Assembly: GCA_019914995.1 (NCBI GenBank)
Contig: CM034134.1
Span: forward strand, 4,286,463-4,350,462
Origin: Acanthochlamys bracteata
Taxonomy: Eukaryota; Streptophyta; Magnoliopsida; Pandanales; Velloziaceae
Length of the DNA stretch: 64,000 nt
Reading direction: 5' to 3'
Position 1 is the first letter of the stretch. Each line of letters starts with the position of its first letter. Of this stretch, positions 48,241 to 60,110 are shown piece by piece. Under the pieces are notes generated by a model. That model saw only the letters and a program-made list of their open reading frames with translations, was not told where the DNA came from and did not search any database. The translations under genes and the position numbers were made by a program.

Positions 48241-48634
48241 GATCTAGTTTCTGCTCAGTGGTGTGAAAGGATTAATCTTGAAAACTTGCGGGAGTGACGA
48301 ATCTGCACAGATGTTAGAAGAGAAGAAGAAGAAAAGAAAAAGAAGGAATCGAACGACATGAATTGAAAGAAGATGGAAGCTAGAGGAAAAATTCTGGAGA
48401 AGGTTGGGAGCGGGAGAGGAATCGGGAGCACGGAGGAAGAAGAAAAAAAAAATGAGGAGAAAACACGGAGAGAGAATACGTAAACGAGTAAATCTGATAG
48501 AGTGTGATTGCATCTCAACAGTTGGATGTAGGGAGTGCCTACTGTCACAAAGGAGTGTCTATAGAAGAGAGAGTGCTCATATCTCTCCCCATATATATAG
48601 ATATATATATATTTTTTTTCTTCCTCCCGAGCTT

Positions 48635-48750
48635 GCTGCCATCTCCCTCCCCGGGCGCTGATTTCTAGCAACCGCGCCTCATTCTTCCCCTACACAGGTT
48701 CAATTCTTCCTCTTCTTCTTCTCCTTCCTTTAATCCCTCTCAAAATTTCC
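48635..48750 (+). repeat. Inverted-repeat arm 1 (partner 56770-56878)
   Basis: CGCGCCTCATTCTTCCCCTA and the following CT-rich stretch to TCCTTCAC match, in reverse orientation, sequence at 56770-56878 (TGTAGGGAAGAATGAGGCGCG). The similarity spans about 110 bp. The chromovirus fragment begins directly at its inner edge. Confidence 0.75.
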
Positions 48751-50378
48751 TTCACAAAATAGAGTATCGTGTCGAGAAGGACAATACGGTGGCTGATGCA
48801 TTGTCATGCTATTCGGAGGCAACTCTTGCTGCCCTCACTACTCTGAATCCCTCATTTTGGAATGACTTACTCCATGGCCAGCAGGAGGACCCGATAGTAA
48901 CAAACCCTCTCCAAACAATGCAGGAGGGATCTCGGACAGAGCTAACAACAACTGGAGGATTTCTTCTTTATTATGGTCGCATTTGGGTTCCTATAAGCCG
49001 ACTTTACGATCGCAACTCCTCTTTGAGACCCAACAGTTTTACTGGCCTAGACTTGCCAAGGATGTTCAACGACACATATCAGTGTGCATCACTTGTGCCC
49101 GAGCAAAAACCGAAAGTCTACGTCCTGCGGGATTGCTTAACCATTGCCCATTCGGGATCGCATTTGGACAGACGTTTGACGGACTTCAAGTATCTATAGG
49201 AAAAAATGATATAATGGTTATTGTTGATCAGTTATCTAGGTATAGCCATTCGTTCCATTCCTGAACCCCTACACAGCAGTTAGTGGCGAAAGCTTTTGCT
49301 AATGAGGTCATCCGATTGCATGGAATTCCCTCCTCCATTGTGTCTGACCGTGATCCAACATTTCTTAGCTCATTTTGGAGAGAACTCCATCGCCACCAAG
49401 GAACGTCACTACATATGAGCTCCGTATACCACCCTCAGTCGAACGGCCAAACGGAGATTGTTAATAGGTGATTAGAGACATATCTACACTGCTTTGTTGT
49501 GGATCACCCACGCCAATGGATGCGTTGCATCTATTAGACTAAATACTTGTACAACACTTGCATTTACTCATGTATCAATATCTTCCCTTATGAAATTGTC
49601 TATGGGCGACCACTGCCTCCTCTCATAAAATTACTATCTATGGGCCGAAACCTTTAGATGTGGTTGGAACACAGCTAAAAGCAAGGGATGCCATCGTACG
49701 CGAGTTGTGCATCATTTGCTTCGGGCATAGAACCAAATGAAGCAATTCGCTGATTTGCCATCACCGAGAGAAACAATTTCAAATAGGTCATTGTGTGTGC
49801 TCCTGAAACTACAACCCTATCGGCTAGACGTCATTGGCGAAAAGGTGTGACAATAAACTACGCCACCATTTCTGTGGGCCATTTGAGATTCTGCAGAAGA
49901 TTGGACTAGTAGCTTACAAGCTTAAGCTTCCAGTCGATGCTCGTGTCCACCCTATTTGCCACGTTTATCAGCTTAAGGATGGACGATTCATCCCTCCAGA
50001 GGTGCTTGATCATCTGCCATCATGCCTAAAGGATGAGTTCAATTCAGAGCCAACAGCGAAATAGTGCGGAACAACGGTACAGAGACACTCGACCAACCTG
50101 GCGAGTGTGTTACTAATCACCGTCTATGCCAACTCCTTTTACCCTCCTCTAGGATGATGCCGGATTTTCAGAGGAGGGGGATGCAATTAATACTACTGAA
50201 ATGCAGAGGTTCAGAGAAAAATATGGAATTGAGGAGCCCAAAGGAAGAGCATCACGGTCACGCAGGCAGCCAAAAATAAAAAAGTCAGCTTGTGTGGGTT
50301 ATTCTTGCACTTATGCACATAAGGCATGCATTTATGAAAGAAGCTTAGAAAGTAGGTGTAGTGTAGTAGTAGCTGATT
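48750..50378 (+). pseudogene. Chromovirus pol 3' part: RNase H end and integrase (broken)
   Basis: Begins abruptly inside RNase H (IEYRVEKDNTVADALS). The linker and zinc-binding region follow, ending in ISVCITCARAKTESLRPAGL (49060-49130). The core shows the second Asp in SDRDPTFLSSFW (49345) and the Glu in YHPQSNGQTEIVNR (49430). The first Asp block is damaged and shortened compared with the copy at 5220. The C-terminal module reads HHFCGPFEILQKIGLVAYKL and VHPICHVYQLK (49860-49980). A degraded chromodomain region follows, then a tail EEGDAINTTEMQRF with a natural stop near 50378. Frameshifts and stops occur near 49480-49830. It is a close relative of the 3.4-5.8 kb fragment. Confidence 0.88.
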
Positions 50379-50697
50379 GAGTACTAGATAGTGCGGTTAT
50401 AAAGGAGTTTAGCATCTAGTAGGAGTCTTGTATTTAGAATATGCATGTAGTTAAGAGTTTGATATTTAGAAGAATACTTAGTAATCATGAGAACTAAGTA
50501 TTCTAGAAAGAAAAGTATTTCATTTTGTAGTAAACTCTAGCCAGTAGCTACGAGTATAAGTATTTGGGTGCACTTCAGAAGAAGGCATCAAGAATAAAGA
50601 GCTTATTTATTTCAATCACTTCCTTGCTTGTTCATCTATTCGGTATCTTGTTCGTCTTCTTGTTCTTATCTTGTTGCCTTACTTTCAATTGTTCGTC
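50356..50697 (+). repeat. Probable 3' LTR of the chromovirus fragment
   Basis: It lies directly after the pol end, begins TGTAGTGTAGTAGTAGCTG after a purine-rich stretch and ends GTTCGTCA. It contains a TATA-free promoter-like region and an AATAAA (near 50595). The roughly 340-bp size suits Reina-type LTRs. No partner 5' LTR is present in the window, so the borders are inferred. Confidence 0.45.
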
Positions 50698-51114
50698 AAA
50701 GTGGCACATAATACTGCTATCTCAAACTTGTGAATATAATTGAAATTCTTTGAATGTGAATGTAATACTATCAAAGTGAATGAATGTTGAAATGTTTAAT
50801 GAAAGTTTGTTTCAAATGGATGGTTGTTCTGCTGTGAAATGTTCTGTGGATCCTACGTAAAATGCTCAGAACACAAACTATACAAAGCAAACAGTGAAAG
50901 CTTTCAAAAAATTATAGAGGGCAGTTTTGTTATTTCAATATCATGTTTAACACCACTAGCGGGAGAGTGTTAGATGATATGATGTTACGCGGTAAAAAAA
51001 AAACACCATCCTATAATTTCTAGTGAAAGCTCAAAAGCTCTCTTATCTCTCTGTTTTGTTTTCTCTATTCTCTGCTTTCAATTTCAATTGCCAACACCGA
51101 TTTTTCTTCGTATT

Positions 51115-53300
51115 ATGGAGGCTGCGTCTTCTTCTCTTCCCACACCATATTTAGGGATGACTTTTGAGAGCCTCGATGCTGTGAAATTTATATAAACTAT
51201 GAAAAAGTATCAGGATTTGGCACAGTTACAAGAATAACTCATAAAAGAATTTCCAATTTAGTTGAGGTGAGTATTTGTCAAATGTCTTGTAACCGTTATG
51301 GTAGTCATATAGGCCATCAACCACAAAAGATAGATGACTAATCCCAGAAAGAAGTGAAGAAAAGAAAAAAATATGAGTATAGTGAAATATGAATGCCCTG
51401 CAACAATCAGGATTAAAAAAAGGCATTGGAGCATGGTAAATGGTTGGTTATAAATGAGAGCACAACCACGATCTTATCAGTTCAACAAAAAAAATGCGTA
51501 TGCCTGTTTGTAAAAATTTGCCTATTGCAGTTAAGAATTTGATCAACTCATTCCGTGGTGAAGGCTTACTTGTAAGTAAAATTGCAGATATACTTAACGA
51601 GTCACAAAATGGCATCGGTCAAAGAGAATGTTGGAACCATTTATGTGGCTCGTAGGAGTACAAGAAGTCTATTGGTGGTGATGATATTGCTGTGTTGAAT
51701 TTCTTTAAGTAGAAGAGCATATATGATCCGAATCTCTATTTTATGCACTATAGATCGATAATGAAGAATACAAAATCTTTTTGGGTAGATGGTTGATCAC
51801 GTACTCAATATCAGTATTTTGATAATGTGATTTTCTTTGACATCACCTACCGCAAGAGTGTGTATGACATGCCATTTGCTCCATTCATTAGAGTTAACCA
51901 TCATATGCAGTCAATCTAGTTTGGTTGTGCATTACTTTTGGATGAGATAGAAGAATCATTTCAGTGGCACTTTGAGACCTTGCTTGCAGCTATAGGTGGC
52001 CGTGCTCCATCTTTAATAATGACAGAATAAAATAGAGATATGACTGCAGCAATTGCAAAGATATTTTCATTACACGACATAGATTTTGTTTGTGGCATAT
52101 CATGAGGAAATTCGCTAACAAGCTTTCACACATTTATTTCAAAAAACCAAAATTCAAAAAAAATATCAAGTCGTGTATTCGGGAAACTTATATTCCTAAC
52201 ACCTTCGAAAAGAGGTAGGAGGAATTAATATCAGCATACGAACTACAAGAGAATGAATGTCTAGAGAAAATTAACGAGATTCGAGATAAATGGGCACCGG
52301 TTTATCATTTGGATATATTCTATGTAGGCATGAATAGTACTTTAAGAGCTGAAGGTATGAATGCTATCTATAAAGATTCTTTTCAACCAACAACTCTTCG
52401 AGAATTTGTATTGAAAAATGATAATTGTTCGAGTCAACTTGTTGCAAGAGAAAAGGAGGATTATACTAGTGAGTGCTCATGCCACATTGTGGATAGTAGT
52501 AGTTTTTTTTTTTAAAAACTGCAACAAAAGTGTATATGAAAAATGTATACGATAGATTCAACAAAAAAATTGAGAAAGCTCAAGTTGAGTATGTCTTGCA
52601 TGATGACTAAAAAGGTACTAATGGTTGTACGACATACACTTCTAAGCCTCGAATGAAATGGGATCAACAAAAATGGAAGGTGACGTTCAATTCAACCACG
52701 AAGAAAGGTAATTGTGAGTGCAAACTAATTGAATTTTTGGGGATTCCATATGGGTACCTTCTAAAGTTTTTCAGAGTCGTGATATAAAGCTCCCAAATCA
52801 CTTTGTTCTTGAAAGGTGGATGAAAAGGGGCTAAAAAATATAGTGCCAAGTATGATGCTACACTAATAAGTGGCCACGAGAGGTCTGATCTATTGAGAAC
52901 TACTCAACTTCAGATGGTTTACAATAAATTGATTTATGAAGCGGCTAAAACCGATGAAGGATACTAAATAATGTTGCAAGCATTATAAGAATTATCACAT
53001 TGGCTTAAGGAAGTAAGAAAGACTGACAATAGGGATAAAAGTTCAGTTGATGATCCAGGTAGTATAAATGTGAGCTTACCGGCCTAATTGATGCCTCTTA
53101 AGTTCTACTTTTAAATTCAAACATCTCACAAACGAAAGGAAAAAAAAAAAGGAAATATTTATAAGAGCACTATCAGAATTAAAGAAGGTTTCGAAGAAGC
53201 TACTGCAAAAGTCAAAGCGAAGCTAGGCAAAAACTGTGCTTATAGTAACAAGCATGCTGTCAAACATGACAAGCAAAATTGTCCTGAAAATTCAAATAGA
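51115..53300 (+). pseudogene. FAR1-like Mutator-superfamily transposase (broken)
   Basis: An ATG at 51115 precedes LGMTFESLDAVKF, the opening of the FAR1 DNA-binding domain. The MULE transposase core reads, across stops, YDPNLYFMHY, QYFDNVIFFDITYRKSVYDMPFAPF (first Asp, 51820-51890), FGCALLLDEIEESFQWHFETLLAA (51930-51990) and SLIMTE (52010). Then come KWAPVYHLDIFYVGMNSTLRAEGMNA (52290-52360) and TTLREFV. The SWIM zinc finger CECKLIEFLGIPYGYLLK is at 52710-52765. A decayed CCHC knuckle is near 53240 (KHDKQNCP). At least ten stops or frameshifts. Intact relatives are transposases or domesticated FHY3/FAR1 light-signalling factors; this copy is dead. Confidence 0.88.
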
Positions 53301-53514
53301 AAGAACAAGACAAGAAAGTGTAGTAATTTGTTTAATTTGATTCCTATATACTAACTTTGTTTTGGAAAAAACATTCGAAATTGAGATTTGCCTTTACATT
53401 GTTACTTCATAGTTCTTACTAGAGACGATGAAGATAAAAACAAAAGTGAACATGGAAATAGTGTTGATAAAAAGTTACCTGTTACAATTGTATGTACTAT
53501 CAACTAGTTGTATG

Positions 53515-54022
53515 CAAGGTTGTCAAAATCGGGATCTTAGATATGATCGTTTAGCTTGAGTATAATCGTAAAATTGGGATCTTACAGTAAGATCGTAAAA
53601 TTTTACATACCGATAAAAGATTATACTTGAGTATAATCTTTTATAAAGTTTTTCTAAAAGAATTTTTAGTACATTTAAAAGAATTTTAAAGTTTTTTTAA
53701 ATTTTATAAAAAAATTCCTCTATATTTTATAGAAAATTTCTCAAAATTATACCTTTTCAGAAAACCTTCAAAACTTTATAGAAAACTTACTACAATTTTA
53801 TAAAAAAGTCCTTCAAATATAGTTAATTAAAAAAATTTTTTAAAAAGTAAAATCGTATAAGATCGTAAAAAGATCGAGATCTTACCGATTTTAAAATTTA
53901 AATCGGGATCTAGGTGGGATTTTATTCAAAAAAGATTTTACTTAAGATCGAGATCGTTTGGATGAAGTAAAATTGTAAAATCGTAGAATTTTTAGATTTA
54001 AATCGGAATTTTAATAACCTTG
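53515..54022. mobile_element. hAT-type MITE with perfect 8-bp target duplication
   Basis: Ends are CAAGGTTGTCAAAATCG and ...TTTTAATAACCTTG, imperfect inverted repeats beginning with the CA typical of hAT elements. The 8-bp direct repeat GTTGTATG flanks both sides (53507-53514 and 54023-54030). The 508-bp interior has no coding capacity and is built of recurring 'gatcgtaaaat', 'gggatctta' and 'aattttataraaaa' motifs in both orientations. Confidence 0.93.
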
Positions 54023-54129
54023 GTTGTATGGTTGTTTTGGGATTTTTGGATAAGTATTTGGATGTTGTATATAAACTTCTTGCATTATACATATCTCATC
54101 TTCTGAACTTGAAAGTACTTACAAGAAAT

Positions 54130-55235
54130 AGTAAAGGGGATTGAAAAATAAAATTAAAAAAATAGTGAAAAAAAGTGAAAAAAATAAGAAAAACATTGAA
54201 AAAAAGGGTAAAATAAGAAAAAACAATGAAGAAAAAGAAAATTAAGAAAAACAGTAAAAAAAGTAAGTTAAGTAAATAGAGTGAAAAAAACAGTAAAAAA
54301 AGAAAAAAACAGTTGAAAAACAGTAAAATAAGAAAGAGTGAAAAAAAACAAACAAAGAAAAACAGTGAAAAAAGTAAAATAAGAAAAAACTGTAAAAAAA
54401 AAAGAGTGAAAAAACAGTAACATAAGAAAAATACCCATAAATAGTAAAATAAGAAAAAAGAATGAATTAAGATAAGAAAAAAAACAAAATAAGAGAAGAA
54501 TGAAAAAACAGTAAAATAAAAAAAAAGAATGAGAAAACAGTAAATTAAAAAAAAGTGAAAAAGATAGTAAATAAGAAAAAATAGTATGATAAGAAAAAAC
54601 TGTAAAATAAGTTAAATAAAAAAAACAGTGAGATAATAATAAAACAAAATAAATACGGTGAAAAAAAATAGTAAAAAAACAGTAAGTTAAGAGAAAGAGT
54701 TAAAAAAGTAGTAAAATAAGAAAAGAGTTTAAAAACAGTGAAAAGAAAGTGAAATAAGAAAAAAATAGTGAAAAAGACAGTAACATAAAAAAAAGTTAAA
54801 AAGAACAGTAAATTAAAAAAAAAGTGAAAAAATAGCAACATAAGAAAAAACAGTAAAATTAGGAAAAAGAGTGAATTAAGAAAAAACAGTGCGAAAAAGT
54901 GAAATAAGAAAAAACAATGAAAAAGACAGTAATATAAGAAAAATATTAAAAAAAGGGTAAAATAAGAAAAAATAATGATAAAATAAAATAAAATAAATAG
55001 TGAAAAAATAGTTAGTTAAGGAAAAAGAGTGAAAAAATTAAAATAAGAAAAAATGGTAAAATATGAAAAAAGTGAAAAAACAGTAAATGAAGAAAAAACA
55101 GTAGAAAAAGGTAAAATAAAAAAAGTAAAAAATAGTAAAATAAGAGAAAAGAGTGAAAAAATACTAATTAAAAAAAATAGTGAAAAAACTGTAAAAATAA
55201 GAAAAAAGTGGAAAAAACAGTGAAAAAGAGAAAAA
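54130..55235. repeat. 1.1-kb purine-rich minisatellite-like tract
   Basis: Variants of GTGAAAAAACAGTAAAATAAGAAAAA repeat irregularly for about 1.1 kb. The plus strand is nearly all A and G with T, and C occurs almost only in the CAGT of the unit. Unit length varies, so it is a degenerate array rather than a clean satellite. Long minus-strand frames rich in Phe/Leu are by-products of this composition. Confidence 0.9.
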
Positions 55236-56769
55236 AATTAACAAAAACTACATTATGCAAATTAGGATATTCCAACATACTAGAACAAGTATTACATTCA
55301 TACTTGTCGAGTACTACAGTATGCAATATTTTGGCGTACAGTCTAGCATTACGTTTCAGCATTGCAGTCGTACTCACATTCATATTCACCTTCATTCAAC
55401 ACTGCAATTATATTCACATTCATTTTCACCATCATTTCAGTATTGCACTTCATCCTTGAGCATTCCACATTCACATTCATATTCACCTTCACATTCACAT
55501 AATACTCGTATCACATAACTAAGCAACTCCTGCTTGCTGAAAATTTTTTCTTATTTCATCAAACAAAAAGAAGTTTGATTACAAGTTGGCATAACCATAA
55601 AAATTTGGTTACAAATTTCACATAACCAAGTGTGGTTACAAGTTTCCACTATCAAGTGAAAAGCTTTATATCTCGTAATCCTACACTACTAAATACAAGT
55701 TTTCTCTGTTGGGAAATAGTGCAGCAAAATATGTTGAAATTGTCTCATACTGCATTCCTAGTTCTCATATTGCATTCTCAGCATGCTCCAAAACCTGTTA
55801 ACCTTTTAAACACATCAATTAACAAAATTGAAACCATATACCATAGATATCGATCAAATTATTCCAATGAATACAACTCTTATCAAGTTATCATAGCATC
55901 GATTAATTAGAACAACTGAAACCAAAAATTATTCTAACAATACTTTGTCATTTACCAACAAATAAAAATAAAATCACCAACAAATAAAAATAAAATCAGA
56001 AAATAATCACCTACTACACATACAAAAATAAATCATGATCCGTGTCCAGTTCCCAGAACTTGCAATATATAACGTAAAAATGCTCATACTTCATTCCGAG
56101 TTCTGATACTGCATTCCCAAGGCCTATACGGATACATCTAGAGATCAGGTTTCTAGTATGTTGAAGCTGTTTGGTGTTTGCTACTTAGGATACAGGCTTA
56201 ACATGTTGACGTGTCAAAAGGAGAAGATACCAAATTGAATCTTCCTCCAACATGCTTAACATTTTGAGTACATGTTGTAGTTCAAATATCTCACGCGAGC
56301 TCCCCAGCCAACTCCCCAGCAACAAGCTTCAAAAAAAATTAAATAAATAAAAACTATTGAACTTCTTGAACATTTTTAAAATAATAGAACGTTAAAAGTG
56401 TAATTCTGTAACAAAAATATTTTAAAAAATTTACATGAAATTCACTCGCCGACCAGCGTTCGAATGTTTTGGCCGACGACTAGCGAATTCCGCACTTAAA
56501 AGCGTCAGAAGGCATATAAGAATGACGAGATTAGAAATAATAGCTGGTTAGCCCTAAAATCGATCGTCCGTCGGCGAACGAAAGGTCCGGCCGCGATGAG
56601 AGAATTAGGACTAATGGTAGGAAAATTAAAAATTAGAGGTGTTAGACTGCGTAGAAGAAAGAGGAGAAGAAGAATTGAAGGTTTGCTAGCCCTGATTTTG
56701 ATCGTCGGCCGAGGAACGAGTGCTTCGGCTCGACGAACAAAATTCTAGGCTTTGAAGCGGGAAAGGAAA
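55236..56769. other. Non-coding, no gene seen
   Basis: Includes a short array of 'attcacattcatattcacc' motifs (55370-55500) and A/T-rich sequence. From about 56440 the sequence becomes GC-richer and resembles a plant promoter or 5' untranslated region, but no protein family could be recognised. Confidence 0.4.
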
Positions 56770-56878
56770 AAATTGAAAGGGAGTAAAGGAAGGAGAAGAA
56801 GAAAGGACGAACTGAACCCGTGTAGGGAAGAATGAGGCGCGGCTGCGAGAAGTCGGCGTCGGGGGAGGAGAGATAGCA
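56770..56878 (-). repeat. Inverted-repeat arm 2 (partner 48635-48750)
   Basis: On the minus strand it reads CGCGCCTCATTCTTCCCTAC and the CT-rich continuation found at 48668-48745. The arms are 8 kb apart in opposite orientation. Confidence 0.75.
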
Positions 56879-57097
56879 ATTTTATTTTGAAATTGACAAT
56901 TTTGAATACATCAAGCGATCACAAGCACCGATGCTACTATGATTATTGAATACATGTTAATGTCTCAAGGAACGGCATCCGTGTCTAGCTGTGCCTGGCA
57001 ATGTGCAACCAAAATATGACAATGTGCAACCATAGTAGCCGAACTACACTTTTCAAAGCATCCGGGGATTACTTTATTGTCGCACAAGTCTACGAGA

Positions 57098-57281
57098 TGG
57101 TCGATATATATACATACATATATATGCACACACACAAACACACACACACATATATATATATATATGTATATATATGTGTATACATATATATATATAGATA
57201 TATATATACACATACATATATATACACACATATATATATACATATATATGCATATATAAATATATATATAGATATATATAT

Positions 57282-57335
<54 letters not shown>

Positions 57336-57352
57336 ATATATATATATATATA
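57098..57352. repeat. Compound (TA)n/(CA)n microsatellite
   Basis: Alternating TATATA, CACACA and TATGTA blocks over about 250 bp. Several long Tyr/Ile/His-rich frames on both strands are products of the repeat and not genes. Confidence 0.95.
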
Positions 57353-57869
57353 TGAGTATAGGGAGAGGATGCACGCATATCTTCTCCTCGCATACACCAC
57401 ACGCACATCACCACTGAGGCCGTCGGATCTTGATACGATAGTCCACATGCGAATGCTGGTTGTACTAGGAAGAAAGAAAACGGTCGGGGGGGGCGGGGAG
57501 CCAAATGGGTCCATTCACATGACATTTTCTTCACCTCCTCGCGCGTTTTCTTTCATTCTTCCCGTCTTCGTTTTTCTCTCCTTTCTTCCTCCAAGCTCGT
57601 CGAATCTCTTGATGCATTCATCGTGATCCATTAAAATAATAATCAAGTCACGCATATGATTTTTACAATTTAAGAATCATCATCCAACCACAGGATATAT
57701 CATATGAATCCAAAATTAACATTTACAAGATAAATCTAAATTTACAGTTCCCGTTGTAACCATTTATTTTTGTATCTGTTTAGCCCGAATGTTAGCTCGT
57801 TCAGTTCCTTTTATTTCACCAATTGGCACTTCTCATCTAGAGTAATAATAACAATATTACTTACCGCAA

Positions 57870-58390
57870 ACGCATACAGCAGGCCTTCAAGAGTATAAGT
57901 GGTTGTTTGCGATGGACCATTTATCCATCCCTTGAAGGCCTTCTATAGAGAATCAGATGTGAGCGCGCAGCTTATAGTTCCCCAGAGAAAGTTGCAGAAG
58001 GCAGACTAATCATCAACCAAGTGCTGCAACCCCAAGTCGAGAAGGACATGTTTCGACTTTCTCATAATTCTGCTTCGACAAAGTAGAACAAGCTCATCCT
58101 TGGAAATCCTCAGGAGCACATTCATTCCCTAGTTTTTTAAAATTTCTCACAAGTCACTCCCTTCGTCTTCTTGTTGGGTTTCAATGCAGAGGCATGACCG
58201 TCTTCACTCATGAGGACTCCTGTAATACGGTGGAACTCTTCATGGCCGAACTCCACTTTCCTTCCTGCTATTGTGAAAGACATCCTACCTTGTCTTCTTC
58301 CATCAATATCCTCCCATAGGAGGCTTGATGGATTACATGATTGCAAGCTGGAAGCTTTAGCATACCGAGGATGATGTCCCCAAAGCAAGA
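57870..58390 (-). pseudogene. DUF1985-like fragment
   Basis: On the minus strand an open stretch (58388-58137) reads MSFTIAGRKVEFGHEEFHRITGV, resembling the start of DUF1985. Farther on, after stops, FCNFLWGTISCALTSDS, KAFKGWINGP and TYTLEGLLYAFA (58010-57870) fit its later part. DUF1985 occurs in plant transposon-associated genes, often with Ulp1-type protease domains in Mutator-like elements; no protease domain was found here. It is broken by several stops. Function of the domain is not known to me. Confidence 0.6.
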
Positions 58391-59589
58391 GGCTCTTAGC
58401 ATCAAATCCTTGTCTGGTTTTGAGATGAATTATTTTGGATATCTTTGCATACTTTTTTCAAATTGCCTCGGAGGGTTACCTAACACTTTTTGGTAAATTC
58501 TCCTTAAAAGTCTCCATGCCTATAATGTTTATAGAAAATAGTTGCTACTAAAATCAAGAAGCCCATAGACACTACGGAGATGCACTTGAACAGGAACACA
58601 GTGTGGCCAGCAAAGAATCCTGTGACATGTGCCAGCATAAGGTCCGACCTTTGCGAGAACCTTCATAGGTTTGTGCTACCGTAATGTGCAATATGTGCAG
58701 CCACCAGTATACCCGTATAACCGTGCGACTAAATTTGTTCGATTGTGTGACTTTGTGAATTCTTAGTATTGTCGATGACATTGCAAACTTAACATGCATG
58801 CAATGGACAAAGAGACGAATCTAAGGATACGATCTTCACTTGAAGGAATCGCGATTCCTTCTAAATGTGAGTCGACACCAACAATAAAAATAGAAGAATC
58901 GCAGTTCATATCCGCATCATGAGCCTTCATATCAGCCATTTCGTGTCTCAACCTGTTCAGCTTTTTACTAGTTTTTCATTCACCACTAGTAAGACCTGAT
59001 GCTGTATTACTGTTTGAACCTAGTTGCGGTTGCTAATATGGTTGACTTTGCAATGAGAGATGCATCGTCTTCCTCAAATACTCTTGTTTCAATGATTGTT
59101 ATGAACTTTAGCTGGAGGTGTTGTCTTCAATTTCTTCTCTGGCGGCAATTCCCTATCTATTTTGATTGTTGGTGTGCACTACTAGGATGGAACTGAACTA
59201 CCGGCAATGTCAGGACTTCCTTCCATCTTCCTTCCGTATACATGCTCGCTCTTCATTAAGACAGGAGTATCTAATCCCTCTGACTTCGAGAAAGACATCC
59301 TCCTACACTCCTGCCTATTAATTGTTATGATTTGTTAATAGCGTTAGTTAATAACAAAAAAAGAATAGATTCTTAACGAAAGGTACATGCAAATTGTACA
59401 AAATAACACCTTATCGAGTTTAGAGAACAGATTTTCCACAACCCTACCCTGCGTAGTATCGGTGATGAGTTGCTTGTCAACCTGGTTATGATTGAAGCTA
59501 CTATCGCTAACCTTCGCTTCCATTGTTATACAAATAGGTTTATCTAGAGAGACGGTTCTCATGAGATATGAGGTTTCTTACCCGAAAAC
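58391..59589. other. No gene supported
   Basis: Short minus-strand frames are present but show no domain I recognise. They may be decayed exons of the gene carrying the DUF1985 fragment or of the repeat family at 59590-60110. Confidence 0.35.
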
Positions 59590-60110
59590 ATGCTCGCCTC
59601 TGTCTGTAGGTGACGACCCTTACTCATCATTACTCCTTTCGATAGAAGTGTGATGCCGACTTTGAGCCGTTCATAAACATCTCAAACTTTTCTTTGTGAT
59701 CTTCATTGCATCAGTCTAATCTCCAATTTATAATGGCGTCCCATTAGTATGTGTTCTTAATTACCAATGCTAAAGTGTAAACAACTCATAAATAAGCCAC
59801 TTATTAGATAGGACGCCATTAACATTTTGCTAAACCTATGCGTTCCTCTTCCTTTCCAACTTCGCCATTAATGTGGCTGTTCATTTCGTCTAACTTTCTA
59901 GCTTTCATTTCCCGAGATAGTTCCATTGTAGATACGATGCTTATCAGGGATATATAATTATCAATAGTAAAGTGATCATAAATATGTCCCTTATTATGTA
60001 TACTGTGTGCCGCTAACGCTGAGAGATCTGCTTGTACGTTTTGTCTCACTTTCAACCTTTCGTTTCCTGAGAACAACCACAGTATTAAAGCAGATGCATT
60101 TTCCACCTGA
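59590..60110 (-). repeat. Dispersed repeat, inverted copy of 35.3-35.67 kb
   Basis: The minus strand matches the plus strand of 35330-35673 over at least 300 bp, with clear blocks CACATTAATGGCGAAGTTG (59860-59878) and ATAAATTGGAGATTAG. It contains an open stretch (60106-59819, 95 codons, NSHINGEVGKEEERIG near its end). The 35-kb copy has a matching HINGEVVKE followed by a stop. Whether this was once a protein-coding exon is uncertain. Confidence 0.7.

Larger units (their letters stand above)
45219..48584. repeat. Region bounded by long, diverged inverted repeats
   Basis: The left edge ATAGGCACTCCCTTCCC... CCGACTGTCTGGATGTG (45219-45300) matches in reverse the right edge (48500-48584: GGATGTAGGGAGTGCC, GAGTGCTCATAT) over about 90 bp. 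CT-rich sequence follows inside on both sides. No transposase is recognisable within 3.4 kb. A non-autonomous DNA transposon, for example Mutator-like, is the likeliest reading. No target duplication was seen. Confidence 0.45.

Noticed and set aside
54545-54841. 98-codon Phe/Leu-rich frame, membrane-protein-like
   Set aside because: It is the complement of the A-rich repeat tract; the hydrophobicity follows from composition.
57001-57534. Several long overlapping frames on both strands (up to 189 codons)
   Set aside because: They translate the TA/CA microsatellite into Tyr/Ile/His repeats and have no domain.
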